44,414 nucleotides of DNA from contig JAPOTT010000047.1 in NCBI GenBank assembly GCA_026709025.1, forward strand, positions 1 through 44,414, given 5' to 3'. Position 1 is the first letter of the stretch. Every line of letters begins with the position of its first letter. Positions 1 through 9,719 of the stretch are shown in pieces. Under the pieces are notes generated by a model. The model was not told where the DNA came from. It did not search any database and saw only the letters and a program-made list of their open reading frames with translations. The DNA comes from a bacterium (GTDB taxonomy: Bacteria > Actinomycetota > Acidimicrobiia > Acidimicrobiales > Bin134). The translations under genes were made by a program, and so were the position numbers.

Positions 1-3000
1 ACGAACAAAACTGATTGTATCGTTATCTTTTGGTGACCAGTTTTCTTTTTGCCCGAGTTTACCTGGCTTAAAGCTAGGTAATGGGCCAAACAAAATCTTA
101 ATCATTTTGTCGGTTGCGACCATCTCCTGCGAAGTCTGATCAGCCGCGGTAGATGCACTAGCAGCCTTTAGCTTTCTAGCGAATTGGGCGATCTCATCAA
201 TGCGTAGCTTTAGCTTGTCGTCTTCGGCTCTGCATCCATTGGCTAGGCGAGTTACCTCGGCGAACTGCTTTAACAGCTTTGCGGGCGATGGCAATTCAAC
301 TGTTTTGAGGAACCAACGCCCGCTGCCTATACGTTCTTCTGCTAAATCCCAATCACTGTCTAGGCAGCGAGCTAGCTCCTTGAGATTGTTAAGCTTTACT
401 CCAATCACTAAGCCCACAGAAATTGCTTGTTCCCATTCGGGATCGTTGAGGATCTTTTGGCGCATCTCATCCCAGCGATCTTCAAATGAATCCAGAGGGC
501 TTACTGCTATTTTTGGGGGCAGTCCTGCTTCTAATGCGTGCTGTGACAAGATACGCAAAGCGAAGCCGTGCAAAGTGGTGATTGCAGCCCCGTCTAGCTG
601 ATCTAGAGCGTCGGGGTGCTTGTTGGAGTTAGCGAGCTGTACACGCAGGCGGCTTTTCATCTCGCTGGCGGCCTTCTCGGTGAAGGTGATGGCCGCGATG
701 TTTTCCATGGCTATACCATCGTCTAGCAACGCAAGGATGCGCCCTACCAAAGCCGTTGTTTTGCCCGACCCAGCACCAGCTTCAACAAACAAGGTGTTGT
801 GCAGGTCTGTAGCTACTGCATGTCTGTCTGGCTGGTCGTTGTGGGTTGGAACAGCCGGGCTTTGTGTTTGTGGGTTTGTTGTTGGCGAGTTAGGTGTAGC
901 AGCTTCGCTTTGGATGTCGGTGTTTGTGGGAGAACACTCGGGAGATACGGAGGCAGCATCTGAGGCGTTTTCTGATACCTCTTCTACTTCGTCTGGTTCT
1001 GCTAGTTGGCGGTAGGCGGCTAGCTGCGGTGTTTTGCTTTTGCGTTCCCATGCTTTGCGGTGTTCCGCGGTGCCTATGCGGTCGGCGTTGCAGTACTCGC
1101 AGTGTTGACTGAACGGCCCTGCTGTAGCGCCAGGTCGAGGGCGGTCGCAGAAGACCCCAGCCGAGATGCCTTGTGTAATCTGGCCCACTACCTCACCGAA
1201 GCGGTTCATCACCTCCTCGCTGATGTCGTAGCCGATCACGCTGTGCTCACCCGTAGCAGTTACAAATCGGTACTCGGCTCGTACTTTGGCATTGGGTGAA
1301 TCAGAGAGGGCTTGGGCGGCTTTTGAGTAAGCGGGAAGTTGTAGCTTTGTGCCTCTTATTACCGGGTCGTGATTGTTGTTGTCTGGATTGAGTTGCCTAA
1401 AGCTGTCTGGCCTGCCTGTTTTGTAGTCGGTTACTAGGTAGCCCGAATCCCCACGTGTGTCGATGCGGTCGGCTAAGCCACGGAAGCTTACCTTTTGTTC
1501 TTTTGGAAGGTTGATGGACACCTCACCAACCGTTGGGCTGTTGTTGGCGGCCTGTTGGTTATGTCGGCCAAAACGAAGTTCGCTGGCAACTGGCGTGGCT
1601 TTGTGCTGGTTTCGCCATTCATTGTCTTTAGTCAAAAAGCGTTCTAGATCAGCACGTATCTGATTGCGGGTGTGCTGCCAAAACACCTTTGTTCCTGATA
1701 AGCCCTTGGCCTCTGTTTCTGTAAAGTGTGCCTCGGCAACCTCCAGCAGCCGTTTGCGTTGAACAGAACTCCAGGGCACCGATGGTGCAGGCACGGTGTT
1801 GTTGTCGATTTGTTCTTGGATGAACTCCTCAAGAACCTTATGTATCAGCGAACCCTTATCTAAGGCGGTGATCTCCAGCAATTCCTCTGGGTTATCTAAA
1901 CCTTGAACTCCTAGCATGCGTCCGAGGAAATAGCGCATTGGACAATCTGCCCAAGTTTCAAGGCTGGTTGGGGAGAACTCCTGGGCGAGGGGATCTGCCT
2001 CCACACAGTCAGCTAGGTTGCCATCAAAGCGGGTGAACTCATCGGAGGCACGGGCGACCACCATCTCTTGGCCCCGCTGAAGGATGCTGTTTTCTTGTAG
2101 GCACCGGGCGTGGTTGCCGAGAGCCTCTAGTTCTTGGAGCCTGTAGCCATGTGGGGTTGCGGGGAACTCAGCGGTGGCGGTGTACTGGCTAAAAGAAGCC
2201 AGATGGCGAAACCAGCTTGCGCTTTCGCTGTTAGCGAAGCTCTCCAAGTTGGTGCCATCTACGGGGTGGGCAGCTAGTACGCTAGCTGTGTCTAGCAACC
2301 ACCTAGAGGGTTGCTGCTCGTTGGCACCGGTGGTATCGGCTCTGGCATATATCAGAGTTGTGGTGTGCGCTGAGGCCATTGCGGCCAATAGCTGGCGATG
2401 CATGGTGTGGGTTTGTTCGCTCATGGCGGGGAGTTCCGCGCCAGCAGCTGCGCGTTCTCGGTCGGGTAAGAGCGGATCATCGCTGGGGTTTCTAGGGAAG
2501 GTGCCCTCGGCCATCCCGGTTACGATTAGCTTATGTAGTTGAATACCGGTTGTTTGACCAACGGTGCCGGTGATGATGCCTTCGCCAAACTTGCCGATTT
2601 GGGGCATGGGTTTTTGTAGTTCGGATTCTAGGGTGGCTCGGAAGGCGCTCTGTGGGGGTTTGGGTTCTATTTCGTCTAGAGTTGAAAGCCGGTCTAGCAC
2701 TTGTTCAATTTTTTTGGCTGCTTCTTGTTCGGGGTCAGGCCAGCTTTGGCGCTGTGTTGCGTTGCCCAAGTAGCGGTGAATCAGCTTGCGTAGCCAGCCG
2801 CACCAATTTTTCCAGTTGCTAGCCGGTTGTTGGCTAAGCTCATCTAGCAGATTGCGGGCAAAGTGCTGCAACGAATCTGCTTGTTCAGCCTCGCGCTCAA
2901 GCCTTGCTGCACGGGCACAAGACCGCTCTGGATCTTCTTGGTCGGCCTTTAGGTTTTCAGCTTCTGAGCGAAGTTGGGTGGCGTAGTGTTCTAGGGCAGC

Positions 3001-4209
3001 TTCCCACTGTTTAGCGCCTCGGGTAACCCGCGCATTGCGCGACGCACGCTCCCAAGCCACAGCAGGAACCTTTGTGCTATCGGGCAACTCATAGGGGAGT
3101 GTGGAGATGAATGCTAGGGTGTCGCTGCGCCTAAAGTTGCGGGCTTCAAGCTGCAAAAGAGCAGTTAGAAATCTGCCAGCTAGGGAGTCTGTTAGCATTT
3201 CACCGTTGGGCCCAGTGAATGGGATGTCAGCGGCTTTGAGCCCAGATTGTAGCCGCCTAATTGAGGAGTGGTTGTCGCAGAGAACTGCGATTTGATCTAG
3301 CGGTGTACCTTCACGAACAGCTGTTAGCACTTCGTTGATGGCTGCGTTAATCTCCTCGTCTGGGTTGGCCGTGCTGATGACCTGCTGCGCGTGGGCGAGA
3401 TTTTCAACTACGTGGGTGGCATCTTGGGGTAAGGTGCCGCCGCAGCGTTCTACAGCCTCCAATACAGCGCCATCTGCATTGGGATCTCCAACAAGGCCAG
3501 CCAACATGATTACCTCGGTGTGTTGGGCTAGAGCCGCGATGAGCTTGCCCTGAGAGCGGGGTAGTTTCTGGGGTAGATAGATAATGATGCGTCCTAGCTC
3601 GGCCAGAATCATGCTGAGTTCGCTGCCGTTTGCAGAAGCATTACCTTGGGGTCTTGTGGCATCTGGCATCTGTGCGGCCTCTAGGAAATCTGTAGCCATG
3701 ACATGGCGATCGTGGTCGTCGTGCCACTTGCCGCTAAGTAGTTTGGTGGCCTGATCGCAGATATCGGTAACATCGGCGGCACGCTGGCTTTGGGCTGCTA
3801 AAGCGGCGTGGGCTTCGGTGGATAGATCGCGTAGATCTTGGTAGGTACGCACCAGAGCTTGCTCTGTGGACGGGTGGTGGGCTGAGTGTCGCAACAAGCC
3901 CTGGTGTGTTTGCAGCACAGAGCGTATGGCTGCCCCAATGGTTGCTGGGGAGAGTCGCTTACGGGGTTGGTTTTTGTTGCTGACGCTAGCTAATCGCTCA
4001 GCGATTTCGGAGAGCTTGCAGAAGCGCACCGCCGCGATGCCATTGCTTTGGGCACCTAGTTGCGTTTGGGTGGCTCGCCCTACCCAACCCCGAGGCACAA
4101 CTACCGTGACCCGGCTGAGCGCCCGATGTGCTTTGTGCTCGGTAATGAGAGCGTTGAGTTTCTTTAAGGCAGGCTTCCCGTAGGAGCTGTATTCAACTTT
4201 TAAGGCCAT
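1..4209 (-). CDS. AddB-like helicase/nuclease fused to AddA/UvrD-like helicase (partial, runs off left edge)
   Basis: Likely a double-strand-break end-processing helicase-nuclease of the AddAB/AdnAB kind. One frame stays open from the ATG at 4209 to base 1 (1403 codons visible, 3' end missing); I read most of it codon by codon and met no stop. The N-terminal ~700 residues resemble AddB, a helicase-like region in which I see no Walker A. A RecB-family nuclease follows: first Fe-S-type Cys in WADCPMRYF (C756), catalytic VTDYKTG (D928, K930), then CEYC (C1037, C1040). An acidic, Ser/Thr-rich linker leads to a second, UvrD-type helicase start with Walker A AGAGSGKTT (K1150) and motif Ia TFTEKAASEMK. 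AddB and AddA are normally separate proteins, so this looks like a single-chain version. The third Cys of the usual CxxCx5C cluster is replaced by Gly. It lies 34 bp downstream of another RecB-type nuclease and is probably co-transcribed with it. Confidence 0.85.
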   Translation of the reverse strand, partial: MALKVEYSSYGKPALKKLNALITEHKAHRALSRVTVVVPRGWVGRATQTQLGAQSNGIAAVRFCKLSEIAERLASVSNKNQPRKRLSPATIGAAIRSVLQTHQGLLRHSAHHPSTEQALVRTYQDLRDLSTEAHAALAAQSQRAADVTDICDQATKLLSGKWHDDHDRHVMATDFLEAAQMPDATRPQGNASANGSELSMILAELGRIIIYLPQKLPRSQGKLIAALAQHTEVIMLAGLVGDPNADGAVLEAVERCGGTLPQDATHVVENLAHAQQVISTANPDEEINAAINEVLTAVREGTPLDQIAVLCDNHSSIRRLQSGLKAADIPFTGPNGEMLTDSLAGRFLTALLQLEARNFRRSDTLAFISTLPYELPDSTKVPAVAWERASRNARVTRGAKQWEAALEHYATQLRSEAENLKADQEDPERSCARAARLEREAEQADSLQHFARNLLDELSQQPASNWKNWCGWLRKLIHRYLGNATQRQSWPDPEQEAAKKIEQVLDRLSTLDEIEPKPPQSAFRATLESELQKPMPQIGKFGEGIITGTVGQTTGIQLHKLIVTGMAEGTFPRNPSDDPLLPDRERAAAGAELPAMSEQTHTMHRQLLAAMASAHTTTLIYARADTTGANEQQPSRWLLDTASVLAAHPVDGTNLESFANSESASWFRHLASFSQYTATAEFPATPHGYRLQELEALGNHARCLQENSILQRGQEMVVARASDEFTRFDGNLADCVEADPLAQEFSPTSLETWADCPMRYFLGRMLGVQGLDNPEELLEITALDKGSLIHKVLEEFIQEQIDNNTVPAPSVPWSSVQRKRLLEVAEAHFTETEAKGLSGTKVFWQHTRNQIRADLERFLTKDNEWRNQHKATPVASELRFGRHNQQAANNSPTVGEVSINLPKEQKVSFRGLADRIDTRGDSGYLVTDYKTGRPDSFRQLNPDNNNHDPVIRGTKLQLPAYSKAAQALSDSPNAKVRAEYRFVTATGEHSVIGYDISEEVMNRFGEVVGQITQGISAGVFCDRPRPGATAGPFSQHCEYCNADRIGTAEHRKAWERKSKTPQLAAYRQLAEPDEVEEVSENASDAASVSPECSPTNTDIQSEAATPNSPTTNPQTQSPAVPTHNDQPDRHAVATDLHNTLFVEAGAGSGKTTALVGRILALLDDGIAMENIAAITFTEKAASEMKSRLRVQLANSNKHPDALDQLDGAAITTLHGFALRILSQHALEAGLPPKIAVSPLDSFEDRWDEMRQKILNDPEWEQAISVGLVIGVKLNNLKELARCLDSDWDLAEERIGSGRWFLKTVELPSPAKLLKQFAEVTRLANGCRAEDDKLKLRIDEIAQFARKLKAASASTAADQTSQEMVATDKMIKILFGPLPSFKPGKLGQKENWSPKDNDTISFVR

Positions 4210-4243
4210 AGCTAGATTGTGCCACAGGGGTGTGACAGTTGCT

Positions 4244-5149
4244 CTAGGCTGGTGTTGGATGCCTTCTGCGTAGCTCTTCTGTGCCCTCGGGGCAGTGTTC
4301 CACAAACGGGCACCACCCACATAATGGGCCCGTGGACGCTGCAAACTCTGCTGACATGCAGCTCTCCAAAATGTTGAGCCAAGTTGTTCGTAGGTCGTTG
4401 GTGGCCTCAGCTAGGTTCTCTGCGGTAATCTCTACCTCCACCACCTCTTGGCCTAAATAGTGAAGCTGTGCCTTTACTGGTTGCTGGTGAGATACTTCTA
4501 TTAGAGCTGCCGCATACAACAGCATTTGCGTGGTGTAGTTGGCCGAGAAGCGTTTGGAAGGCACTTTGCCCGACTTGTAGTCGGTTATCACCAAGCCTTC
4601 AGGCGTGTCATCCACCCTGTCGATGATGCCCCGGAAAGGCACGCTGTTAATTTCTACCCTTACATCTTGTTCAGTGGCAGCTACGCGTATTTGGCTGGGG
4701 TCTTCAAGATCCCACAGCCCTTCAATGGCCTGCCAGCCATTCTTGCGAAAGGCCAAACCACCGCAATCATCTAGGCGAAGTTGCTGGTAGTCACGGTTGT
4801 TTTCCATGCTGGGCCAAAGCTGGCGGGCAAGTTTTTTGGCTTGTTCTACGGTGCGGTTTTCTGGTGGTTCTTGCATCAGCTTTTCTAGCACCATGTGCGC
4901 GAAGGTTCCAGTAACTGCAGCCTCCCCGGGAGGATCAGGCATGCGGTCTACGTAGCGGAACTTCCAGCGCCGAGCACACTGGCGAAAAGATGATGCGCTA
5001 GAGGGGGAGATGTACTTGGGTACATAGCGCTCGGTTATCTCGCCGTTGCTAGGTGGCGCACTGAGCTTGGTTGTCTCGGTTATCTCGCCGATTTCGGAGT
5101 TAGTTGTGGGGTTTTGTGTGAGGGTGGGGGCGGCATTAGCTGTTGTCAT
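4244..5149 (-). CDS. RecB-family / Cas4-like PD-(D/E)XK exonuclease
   Basis: Probable single-domain RecB-family nuclease (301 aa, COG2887 type). After a Thr/Pro/Asn-rich N-terminus, the core begins with YISPSSASSFRQCARRWKF, the first Cys of an Fe-S cluster, followed by TGTFAHMVLEKLM (conserved His). The active site is FRGIIDRVDD followed by VITDYKSGKVP, which supplies the Asp and Lys of PD-(D/E)XK. The C-terminus LCGWCPFVEHCPEG gives the remaining three Cys of a 4Fe-4S cluster, so all four ligands are present, unlike in the downstream fusion protein. The ATG at 5149 has AGGAG nine bases upstream. It lies 20 bp after parE and 34 bp before the AddB-AddA-like fusion, which suggests a shared operon and a role in DNA end processing. 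Substrate and partner are inferred from context only. Confidence 0.85.
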   Translation of the reverse strand: MTTANAAPTLTQNPTTNSEIGEITETTKLSAPPSNGEITERYVPKYISPSSASSFRQCARRWKFRYVDRMPDPPGEAAVTGTFAHMVLEKLMQEPPENRTVEQAKKLARQLWPSMENNRDYQQLRLDDCGGLAFRKNGWQAIEGLWDLEDPSQIRVAATEQDVRVEINSVPFRGIIDRVDDTPEGLVITDYKSGKVPSKRFSANYTTQMLLYAAALIEVSHQQPVKAQLHYLGQEVVEVEITAENLAEATNDLRTTWLNILESCMSAEFAASTGPLCGWCPFVEHCPEGTEELRRRHPTPA

Positions 5150-5169
5150 TTGGGAAGCTCCTAGGGCTT

Positions 5170-7296
5170 TTAGTAGTCGAGGGCACCTTTGTCCACCAGA
5201 TCGCTATGGGAAATTAAGAAGTCTTTGCGGCGGCCTACATCGGCTCCCATCAAGGTTTCAAACATCTCTTCGGCTGCTTTTGCATCGTCTAAGGTGAGTT
5301 GGCGCAAGGTGCGGGTTTCGGGGTCTAGGGCACACTCGGCTAGCTCGTTGGTGTCCATCTCTCCTAAGCCCTTGAACCTAGACCAGCGAATGTTCTCGGC
5401 TTTACGATTGCCCTTAGTTAGCTGTTGCGTGATGGTATCTCGTTCGGTATCTGAGAAGGCCCTGTGGGTTTTGTCGCCCACTTTGGCGGTGTAGAGGGGG
5501 GGTTGTGCGGCAAACACGCGACCATCTGTGAGCATGGGGCACATAAAGCGGTGGATTAGGGTTAGCAGCAGACACCGAATATGGCTGCCGTCCACATCGG
5601 CATCACATAAGATTACGATGCGGCCGTAGCGGGCTTTGTCTAAGTTGAAATCATCTCCAGAACCTGCACCCATGGCCGTGAACAAAGCTTGAGCTTCAGC
5701 GTTGTCTAGCACTTGTTTCACCGAGGATTTGGCTGCGTTCACCACCTTGCCTCTTAGCGGCAAGATGGCCATGTTCTCGGCGTTGCGTCCTGCTTTGGCA
5801 GGGCCCGCAGCTGAATCTCCTTCCACTAAAATTAGTTCAGAATCAGGCCCATGTACCCTACAGTCGGCCAGCTTGTCGGGCATGCCAGTCGATCCCAAAG
5901 AGGCAGCGCGACGTTTGTTTTCTAAGGTTTGGCGGGCTGAAACACGGTTCACAACAGCGTCGACGATTTTGGATTGTAAAGCTGTCATGTGGCTTTTGGG
6001 CCCGGTTTGGAACCAGCTCTCTAGGCCGTCTTTGAGTACGTTGTAAACTATGGATTGCACCGCTGGCGTGCCTAGCTCTTGCTTTGTCTGCCCGCGGAAC
6101 TGTGGTTCTGGAAGGGTTACTTTGATGGCCGCTAGCAACCCCTCTTGCACATCTTCTCGCTGAGCACGATCTTGGCCTTGTTTGGCGAGCTTAGCCAGCT
6201 TTTTGGAGTCTGCTAGCAGGCTGTCGTTCACCGCCCGGGTTAATGCACGCTCAAAACCGCCAACATGGGTGCCACCGTGGGGGGTTGGGATGTTGTTCAC
6301 GAAAGACATCACCTCGGTTCCGAACCCCTTTACCCAGCGTAGGGCAATGTCTATCTGACAGAGCCGCTCAACTGTGGTCATGGTGCCATCTACAGACACC
6401 TTTTCGGTGAAGGTTTCCTCGCCGGGGATGGATATCACTTCGGTGACAGCCTCAGCATCGCTAAGGTGCGCCAACAGATCGGTGAGGCCGCCGTGGGATA
6501 CCAACTCAACTGGCTCATTGGTGGCACCGCGGCGCTTATCCTCCAACTTGATTCGCAAGCCAGGCACCAAAAAACAAGCCTGCTGTGCTCTTGTGCGAAT
6601 CGTCTCAAAACTAAGCTGAGCATCATCATCAAATAAATCTATGTCGGGCCAATAGCGGATGCGGGTGCCTGTTTTGCGGGTGGAGCGAAGCCGTTGCAGC
6701 TTGTGGCCTTTTGCGAAGCGATCGCCCTGAAACTGTCCTGCTGCGCGCTTTGAGAACCAAAGTTGCCAAGTTGCCCCATCTCGATCCACCTCGGCCCGCA
6801 AACGCGTAGACAAGGCGTTTACTACAGAGGCACCCACCCCGTGCAACCCCCCTGAGGCACCATAAGCTTGGCCCCCGAACTTGCCTCCTGAGTGCAGTTC
6901 GGTTAGTACCACTTCTAGGGCTGAGACCTTTTTGGTGGGGTGTTTATCCACCGGGATGCCTCTGCCGTTGTCTCCCACCTCCACAGACCCATCGGCGTGC
7001 AGGGTGACTTGGATGCGGGTTGCAAAGCCTGCGCTAGCTTCGTCTACGCCGTTGTCTATGAGTTCCCACAAAAGGTGCATCAGCCCATCTGAGCCAGTGC
7101 CGCCGATGTACATGCCGGGGCGCATACGCACAGCCTCGAGACCTTCTAGCGTGACAATGTCTGAAGCGTTGTAGCTGCCGTTAGTGCTGTTTGTTTTACC
7201 CGAGCTTGTTTGGGTTGTGGGTGGGTTGGTGGCAGACGCTGTAGCTGCTTGGGTGAGCTGAGGCTGTTGGGTGAGCTGAGGTTGTTGGCTTACCAT
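5170..7296 (-). CDS. parE: Type IIA DNA topoisomerase subunit B (ParE/GyrB family)
   Basis: ATPase subunit of a type IIA topoisomerase, likely topoisomerase IV-like, acting with the overlapping A subunit to pass DNA strands. It is 708 aa. A Gln/Thr/Ser-rich N-terminus (QPQLTQ twice) precedes the GHKL ATPase: RPGMYIGGTG, then WELIDNGVDEA with catalytic Glu (E78) and Mg-binding Asn (N82), and GGLHGVGASVVNAL. The transducer is followed by the TOPRIM domain, ILVEGDSAAGPAKAGR with PLRGK, and CDADVDGSHIR. The C-terminus ends in KGLGEMD and RRKDFLISHSD. The length is that of actinobacterial ParE, without the insert of proteobacterial GyrB. Its ATG lies inside the last codons of parC (7-bp overlap), so the two are translationally coupled. 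I chose ParE over GyrB on length and pairing; a separate gyrBA elsewhere is assumed, not seen. Confidence 0.85.
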   Translation of the reverse strand: MVSQQPQLTQQPQLTQAATASATNPPTTQTSSGKTNSTNGSYNASDIVTLEGLEAVRMRPGMYIGGTGSDGLMHLLWELIDNGVDEASAGFATRIQVTLHADGSVEVGDNGRGIPVDKHPTKKVSALEVVLTELHSGGKFGGQAYGASGGLHGVGASVVNALSTRLRAEVDRDGATWQLWFSKRAAGQFQGDRFAKGHKLQRLRSTRKTGTRIRYWPDIDLFDDDAQLSFETIRTRAQQACFLVPGLRIKLEDKRRGATNEPVELVSHGGLTDLLAHLSDAEAVTEVISIPGEETFTEKVSVDGTMTTVERLCQIDIALRWVKGFGTEVMSFVNNIPTPHGGTHVGGFERALTRAVNDSLLADSKKLAKLAKQGQDRAQREDVQEGLLAAIKVTLPEPQFRGQTKQELGTPAVQSIVYNVLKDGLESWFQTGPKSHMTALQSKIVDAVVNRVSARQTLENKRRAASLGSTGMPDKLADCRVHGPDSELILVEGDSAAGPAKAGRNAENMAILPLRGKVVNAAKSSVKQVLDNAEAQALFTAMGAGSGDDFNLDKARYGRIVILCDADVDGSHIRCLLLTLIHRFMCPMLTDGRVFAAQPPLYTAKVGDKTHRAFSDTERDTITQQLTKGNRKAENIRWSRFKGLGEMDTNELAECALDPETRTLRQLTLDDAKAAEEMFETLMGADVGRRKDFLISHSDLVDKGALDY

Positions 7297-9719
7297 CGTG
7301 GTTTACCTACGTTGAGCACTGTTTGTTGCACAGCAGCGCTGTTTTCAAATGGAAATGGAACCGGTGCTTTTGCAGGCTTACCGTTATCTTCCACTTCGGC
7401 CACAAGATCAGCCACCGGTGCGATTAACGCTGTGGCTAAGCGTTCTGAGTTGGCTAGGTTTGTGCCAACCCCGCCTCTTGCGGTTGTGGGAATGTCGTAT
7501 ACCGGTGTGAGCACCACCGCCCCACGCCTATCTACCCCGATCACGGTTTCATCGCCGTAGGTTGCTGCTGCGGCAATTATTTGATCGCTGCCACGTAGTT
7601 TCATGCCCACCACGCCAGCCGCGCCCCTGCCCTGTATTGGTACAGATGATGTCTGGGTGCGTAGCGCTCTGCCCTCAGCACTAACCAACACAATTTGAGT
7701 AGCATCATTGGCGCAAAACGCGGCTACAACTTTGTCTTGGGGCTTGAGCTTGATCACCTGCTTGGTGGCTCTGCCTTTAGCAACATCTGCTAGATCTACG
7801 CGCTTGAGCGTGCCCGTGGCGGTAACCAACACAAGAGCCTCCCCGCCGGGGTTGACCAAGGCAAGCACCACCTCGCTGCGAATGGTGCCAAACACCTCTG
7901 CGGCACCGACACCACGGCTGCGGCCGGTAACTTCGGGGATAGTCGCTGCCGGCGTGCTAATCACACGGCCAGCCGAAGTTACAGCCAACACAGCATCACC
8001 CAAGTTGGCTTCTACAGAGGCGGTGAGCACATCGTGTCGGCCAAACTGTGAGCGCCGCCTGCTATCAGCAGGTGCCCGACCCACCATAGCTGTGGTGGAC
8101 AGCGTAATCACACAAGGCCCCTCGGATTGTGGGGTTAGCTCCGCGATAGGAGTGGGCTCGTACACCGGGGCATCTTCGTGAGAGAGGATCTGGGTACGCC
8201 TGTTTTGCCCAAAACGTTCTACTAACTCATCTAGTTCTAAAAGAACCATGGTGCGTTGACGTGTGGTAGAGCCCAGTAGTTTTTGCAGGTCTCTAATCTG
8301 TGCCACCAGCTCATCTCTTTCTTGGAGAATCTTTTGCTTTTCCAATGCGGTTAAGCGCCGTAACTGCATGTCAAGGATGTGGGTGGCTTGGGTTTCGCTA
8401 AGGCCCAGCGCATCTTGTAGTTGTGTGCGAGCTACAGGTACGTCGGGGGCGGCTCGGATAATCCGAATCACCTCATCAATGTTGTCTAAAGCGCAGATGA
8501 GTCCTTCGATAATGTGGTGGCGATCTTGAGCTCGACTTAGGCGGTGCTCGCTGCGTCGTACTACTACATCTAGGCGGTGGTTGATGTAGTGATTGCACAG
8601 GTCGTACAGGCCCACGGTGGTTGGTACACCGTTAGCTAGCACCACGTTATTCACCGAGAAGGTTTCTTCAAGAGGAGTGAGGCGGAACAGGTCGTAGTAA
8701 ACCTTGATGGGTTCCACATGCGGTTCGCATTCAATCAAAATGCGTAGGCCATGATGTCTATCGGACAGATTACGGGCATCATGAACGCCAGGCAGCTTGT
8801 TGGCCACGATTAGTTCGTTAATCCGCTTGACAACCTTTTCGGGGCCCACCATGTAAGGCAATTCGGTAACCTCAATGCCCCAACGGTTGCGGGTGAGCTT
8901 CACCGGTGTCATCTTGGCTTGGACGCGAAAGGCCCCTCGCCCTGTGGCGTAAGCCTGATGCAAACCTCCTTGGGCTGAATCAATCACCACCCCACCAGAT
9001 GGAAAGTCGGGCCCGCCTAGCACCTCCATTAGCTCTTGTGTGGTGGGTTTGGGCCGCCGTTTGGTCATAACCAACCTGATTGCGGCAGCCACCTCTTTGA
9101 GGTTATGCGGGGCCATGTTGGTGGCCATACCCACTGCTATGCCTGTGGTGCCGTTTACCAACAGGTTGGGGAGCCGTGCGGGGAGACACTCTGGTTCGCT
9201 GCTTTCGCCATCGTATGTGGGCCTGTGATCTACGGTGTCTTCGTCTATCTCGGCCAGCATCTCCATGGCTGCTTCGGCGAGGCGGCACTCGGTATAGCGA
9301 GGCGCAGCTGGAGGGTCGTCTAGGGTGCCAAAGTTGCCATGAGGGTGGATAAGGGGGATGGGACGAGAGATGTTTTGACCTAGCCTCACGAGGGCCTCAT
9401 ATATTGCGGCATCGCCGTGAGGATGGTACTTGCCCATGGTCTCGCCTACTACCCGGGCGCTTTTACGGTGTGGCCCGTCGGGGCGAATGCCCATGTTGAG
9501 CATGGAGTACAAGATGCGGCGCTGAACCGGCTTGAGGCCATCTCTGGCGTCGGGGATGGCACGAGAGGTGATCACCGACAAGGAGTAAGCCAAAAAAGAC
9601 TGCGACATCTCCTCAGCCACCGGCACCGGCACCACTTCTTGGGCGAAGGTGGTTGTGGTTAGGGGCTTGGCCGAGGCTTTGTCGGCTTTGTTGAATAAGG
9701 ATGGGGGTGTTTGTGGCAT
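7290..9719 (-). CDS. parC: Type IIA DNA topoisomerase subunit A (ParC/GyrA family)
   Basis: DNA-cleaving subunit of the topoisomerase encoded with parE (809 aa). Landmarks are SLSVITSRAIPDARDGLKPVQRRIL, the winged-helix quinolone region RKSARVVGETMGKYHPHGDAAIYE (residues 86-108), and PRYTECRLAE with catalytic Tyr Y142. Coiled-coil and tower regions follow (QATHILDMQLRRLTALE). The last ~300 residues form a six-bladed pinwheel-like CTD with repeated GRxxxxP/GRGAAGV units. I find no QRRGGKG GyrA box, which favours a decatenating ParC role over gyrase. The position of E. coli GyrA Ser83 is Ala (A104) and that of Asp87 is Glu (E108). Mycobacterial GyrA also carries Ala at the Ser83 position and has reduced quinolone sensitivity. 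First gene of a probable parC-parE-nuclease-AddBA-like run. Confidence 0.85.
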   Translation of the reverse strand: MPQTPPSLFNKADKASAKPLTTTTFAQEVVPVPVAEEMSQSFLAYSLSVITSRAIPDARDGLKPVQRRILYSMLNMGIRPDGPHRKSARVVGETMGKYHPHGDAAIYEALVRLGQNISRPIPLIHPHGNFGTLDDPPAAPRYTECRLAEAAMEMLAEIDEDTVDHRPTYDGESSEPECLPARLPNLLVNGTTGIAVGMATNMAPHNLKEVAAAIRLVMTKRRPKPTTQELMEVLGGPDFPSGGVVIDSAQGGLHQAYATGRGAFRVQAKMTPVKLTRNRWGIEVTELPYMVGPEKVVKRINELIVANKLPGVHDARNLSDRHHGLRILIECEPHVEPIKVYYDLFRLTPLEETFSVNNVVLANGVPTTVGLYDLCNHYINHRLDVVVRRSEHRLSRAQDRHHIIEGLICALDNIDEVIRIIRAAPDVPVARTQLQDALGLSETQATHILDMQLRRLTALEKQKILQERDELVAQIRDLQKLLGSTTRQRTMVLLELDELVERFGQNRRTQILSHEDAPVYEPTPIAELTPQSEGPCVITLSTTAMVGRAPADSRRRSQFGRHDVLTASVEANLGDAVLAVTSAGRVISTPAATIPEVTGRSRGVGAAEVFGTIRSEVVLALVNPGGEALVLVTATGTLKRVDLADVAKGRATKQVIKLKPQDKVVAAFCANDATQIVLVSAEGRALRTQTSSVPIQGRGAAGVVGMKLRGSDQIIAAAATYGDETVIGVDRRGAVVLTPVYDIPTTARGGVGTNLANSERLATALIAPVADLVAEVEDNGKPAKAPVPFPFENSAAVQQTVLNVGKPRW

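Noticed and set aside
200-4183. Many plus-strand frames opposite the AddB-AddA-like gene
   Set aside because: They are antisense to one continuous minus-strand frame with clear helicase and nuclease motifs; none has a family signature.
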